From an uncultured Clostridia bacterium (lineage in GTDB: Bacteria; Bacillota; Clostridia; TANB77; CAG-508), in NCBI GenBank assembly GCA_934167755.1, contig CAKPLT010000001.1, forward strand, positions 177,778 through 241,777: DNA of 64,000 nt, read 5' to 3'. The first letter of the stretch is position 1. Each line of letters opens with the position of its first letter. The translations under genes were made by a program, and so were the position numbers. This document shows positions 62,499 through 64,000 of this stretch, piece by piece. The notes beneath the pieces were generated by a model. That model did no database searches and was not told where the DNA came from. It was given only the letters and a program-made list of their open reading frames with translations.

Positions 62499-64000
62499 AT
62501 GGCAGATAAATTAATAATAGTAGAATCACCAGCAAAAGCAAATACTATAAAGAAGTTTTTGGGAGGAAGTACAAAAGTAATAGCATCAATGGGACATGTT
62601 AGAGACCTACCAAAATCAAAATTAGGAATAGATGTAGAACATAACTTTGAACCTCAATATATAAATATTAGGGGAAAAGGAGATTTAATAAAAGAATTAA
62701 AAAAAGATGCTAAATCAGCAAAAAAAGTATATTTGGCAACTGACCCTGATCGTGAAGGAGAAGCAATAGCATGGCATCTATCAAATATACTAGATGTAGA
62801 TAAAGACAAAATTACAAGAGTAACATTTAATGAAATAACAAAAACAGCCGTACAAAAAGCGATAAAAGAACCAAGAGATATTGATGTCAATTTAGTTGAT
62901 GCCCAACAAGCAAGAAGAGTGTTAGACAGAATAGTTGGATATAAAATGAGTCCTGTATTGTGGAAAAAAGTAAGAAGAGGATTATCAGCAGGAAGAGTAC
63001 AATCAGTTGCAGTAAAGCTAATTGTGGACAGAGAAGAAGAAATTGAAAAATTTATTCCGGAAGAATATTGGAATATATATGCAAAATTATTAGACGAAAA
63101 ATCTAATAAAACATTTGATGCTAGATTTTATGGTAAAGATGGTAAAAAATTAGAAATTCACAATAAAGAACAAGTAGATAAAATACTTGAAAACATAAAA
63201 AATGCAAAATATATAGTAGAAGACATCAAAAAAGGTGAAAAGAAAAGAACACCAGCACCACCATTTACAACAAGTACTATGCAACAAGAAGCTTCAAGAA
63301 AATTAGGATTTACATTAAAGAAAACGATGTCAGTGGCACAAGGACTATATGAAGGTGTAAAAATACCTGAAAAAGGAACAGTGGGATTAATAACATATAT
63401 GAGAACAGACTCTACAAGAATTTCTGAAGAGGCAAGAGCTGCTGCAAAGACACATATATTAGAAGCTTATGGCGAGAAATACTATGAAAATAGATATTAT
63501 AAAACAAATAAAGAAGCACAAGATGCTCATGAAGGTATAAGACCAACATATGCAGACTTGGAACCAGATCAAATTAAAGAATTTTTGACAAAAGATCAAT
63601 ATAAACTTTACAGATTAATATATAATAGATTTATGGCAAGTCAAATGTCAGCAGCAATTTATGACACAATGGCTGTGACAATAGATGCAAATAAATATAC
63701 ATTTAAAGCAAATGGGCAAAATTTGAAGTTCAAGGGATTTATGACTTTATATGTGGAAGGCTCTGATGAAAAACAAGAAGATGAAGAAAGTATGATACCT
63801 GAATTAGAATTAAAACAAGAAGTTAAGAAAAAGTCTATTGAACCAAAGCAAAGTTTTACAGAACCACCGGCACGATATACTGAAGCAAGTCTAGTAAAAG
63901 CATTAGAAGAAAAAGGAATAGGAAGACCAAGTACATATTCTCCAACAATTACTACTATATTAGAAAGAAGATATATAGAAAAGGAACAAAAACAATTAGT
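62499..64000 (+). CDS. topA: DNA topoisomerase I, 3' partial
   Basis: Relaxes negative supercoils through a Tyr-DNA intermediate. The window holds the first 500 residues. TOPRIM domain: KLIIVESPAKANTIKKFLG at the start and the metal-binding YLATDPDREGEAIAW; then RRVLDRIVGYKMSPVLWKK, AGRVQSVAVKLIVDREEEI, and the active-site segment GLITYMRTDSTRISEEA with the catalytic Tyr. It has no stop before 64000, so the C-terminal zinc-finger part is outside. AGGAGC precedes the ATG at 62499. Confidence 0.97.
   Translation, partial: MADKLIIVESPAKANTIKKFLGGSTKVIASMGHVRDLPKSKLGIDVEHNFEPQYINIRGKGDLIKELKKDAKSAKKVYLATDPDREGEAIAWHLSNILDVDKDKITRVTFNEITKTAVQKAIKEPRDIDVNLVDAQQARRVLDRIVGYKMSPVLWKKVRRGLSAGRVQSVAVKLIVDREEEIEKFIPEEYWNIYAKLLDEKSNKTFDARFYGKDGKKLEIHNKEQVDKILENIKNAKYIVEDIKKGEKKRTPAPPFTTSTMQQEASRKLGFTLKKTMSVAQGLYEGVKIPEKGTVGLITYMRTDSTRISEEARAAAKTHILEAYGEKYYENRYYKTNKEAQDAHEGIRPTYADLEPDQIKEFLTKDQYKLYRLIYNRFMASQMSAAIYDTMAVTIDANKYTFKANGQNLKFKGFMTLYVEGSDEKQEDEESMIPELELKQEVKKKSIEPKQSFTEPPARYTEASLVKALEEKGIGRPSTYSPTITTILERRYIEKEQKQL

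Overview
The window is a very AT-rich Bacillota chromosome segment, most likely from an uncultured gut Clostridia. This rests on the clpC/pgsA/hsp20/pyrG/groESL and mfd/topA genes, CIRCE-type heat-shock operators, GGAGG ribosome binding sites with frequent TTG/GTG starts, consensus sigma-A promoters and a bile-salt-hydrolase-like gene. The species cannot be named from the sequence.

Left flank (1-12.5 kb): a 5'-truncated clpC, pgsA, a CIRCE-controlled hsp20, pyrG behind a terminator-like leader, CIRCE-controlled groES-groEL, an HD-domain gene on the minus strand, tRNA-Arg(ACG), a YdcF-like gene, initiator tRNA-fMet (minus strand), and a two-gene operon of proteins that join MazF-like domains to Spo0A-C-like tails.

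Accessory region (12.6-55.4 kb): this is a layered defence island. (i) 12.6-17.6 kb holds a compact four-gene operon: DNA adenine methyltransferase, double-GHKL/histidine-kinase-like ATPase, receiver-domain protein and HNH nuclease. It looks like restriction-modification wired to a two-component relay. (ii) 17.76-37.46 kb and (iii) 37.46-54.46 kb look like two tandemly integrated elements. All three boundaries carry a CTCATAACCC core derived from the anticodon arm of tRNA-fMet. Each element has its own pair of arm-type repeats just inside its ends: TGTCACAC..TTGGTCACA for the first and TGGGGACAA..TTGGGGACA for the second. Both share a module of integrase, Cys-cluster protein, excisionase-like HTH and replication genes. 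The first element carries NUDIX/ASCH/methyltransferase/deformylase genes, a type I R-M system with a recombinase-linked hsdS switch and a frameshifted hsdS, a NifU-like gene, a P4-type primase-helicase, a Fic protein, a YHYH surface protein and an FtsK gene split by an ochre codon. The second carries a DnaC-type replication module, a 136-nt run of five hairpins, a regulator with a 22-bp palindromic operator, a type I R-M operon with a PrrC-like anticodon nuclease between hsdS and hsdR, a second Fic protein and an SF1 helicase.

Right flank (54.6-64 kb): an HNH endonuclease, a choloylglycine-hydrolase family enzyme, a YgjP-type metalloprotease, an unlisted 56-residue Cys-rich protein, mfd, a SpoU-type rRNA methyltransferase, a small conserved protein, and topA running off the end. 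The flanks are housekeeping; the middle is about 40 kb of stacked immunity and mobility genes.
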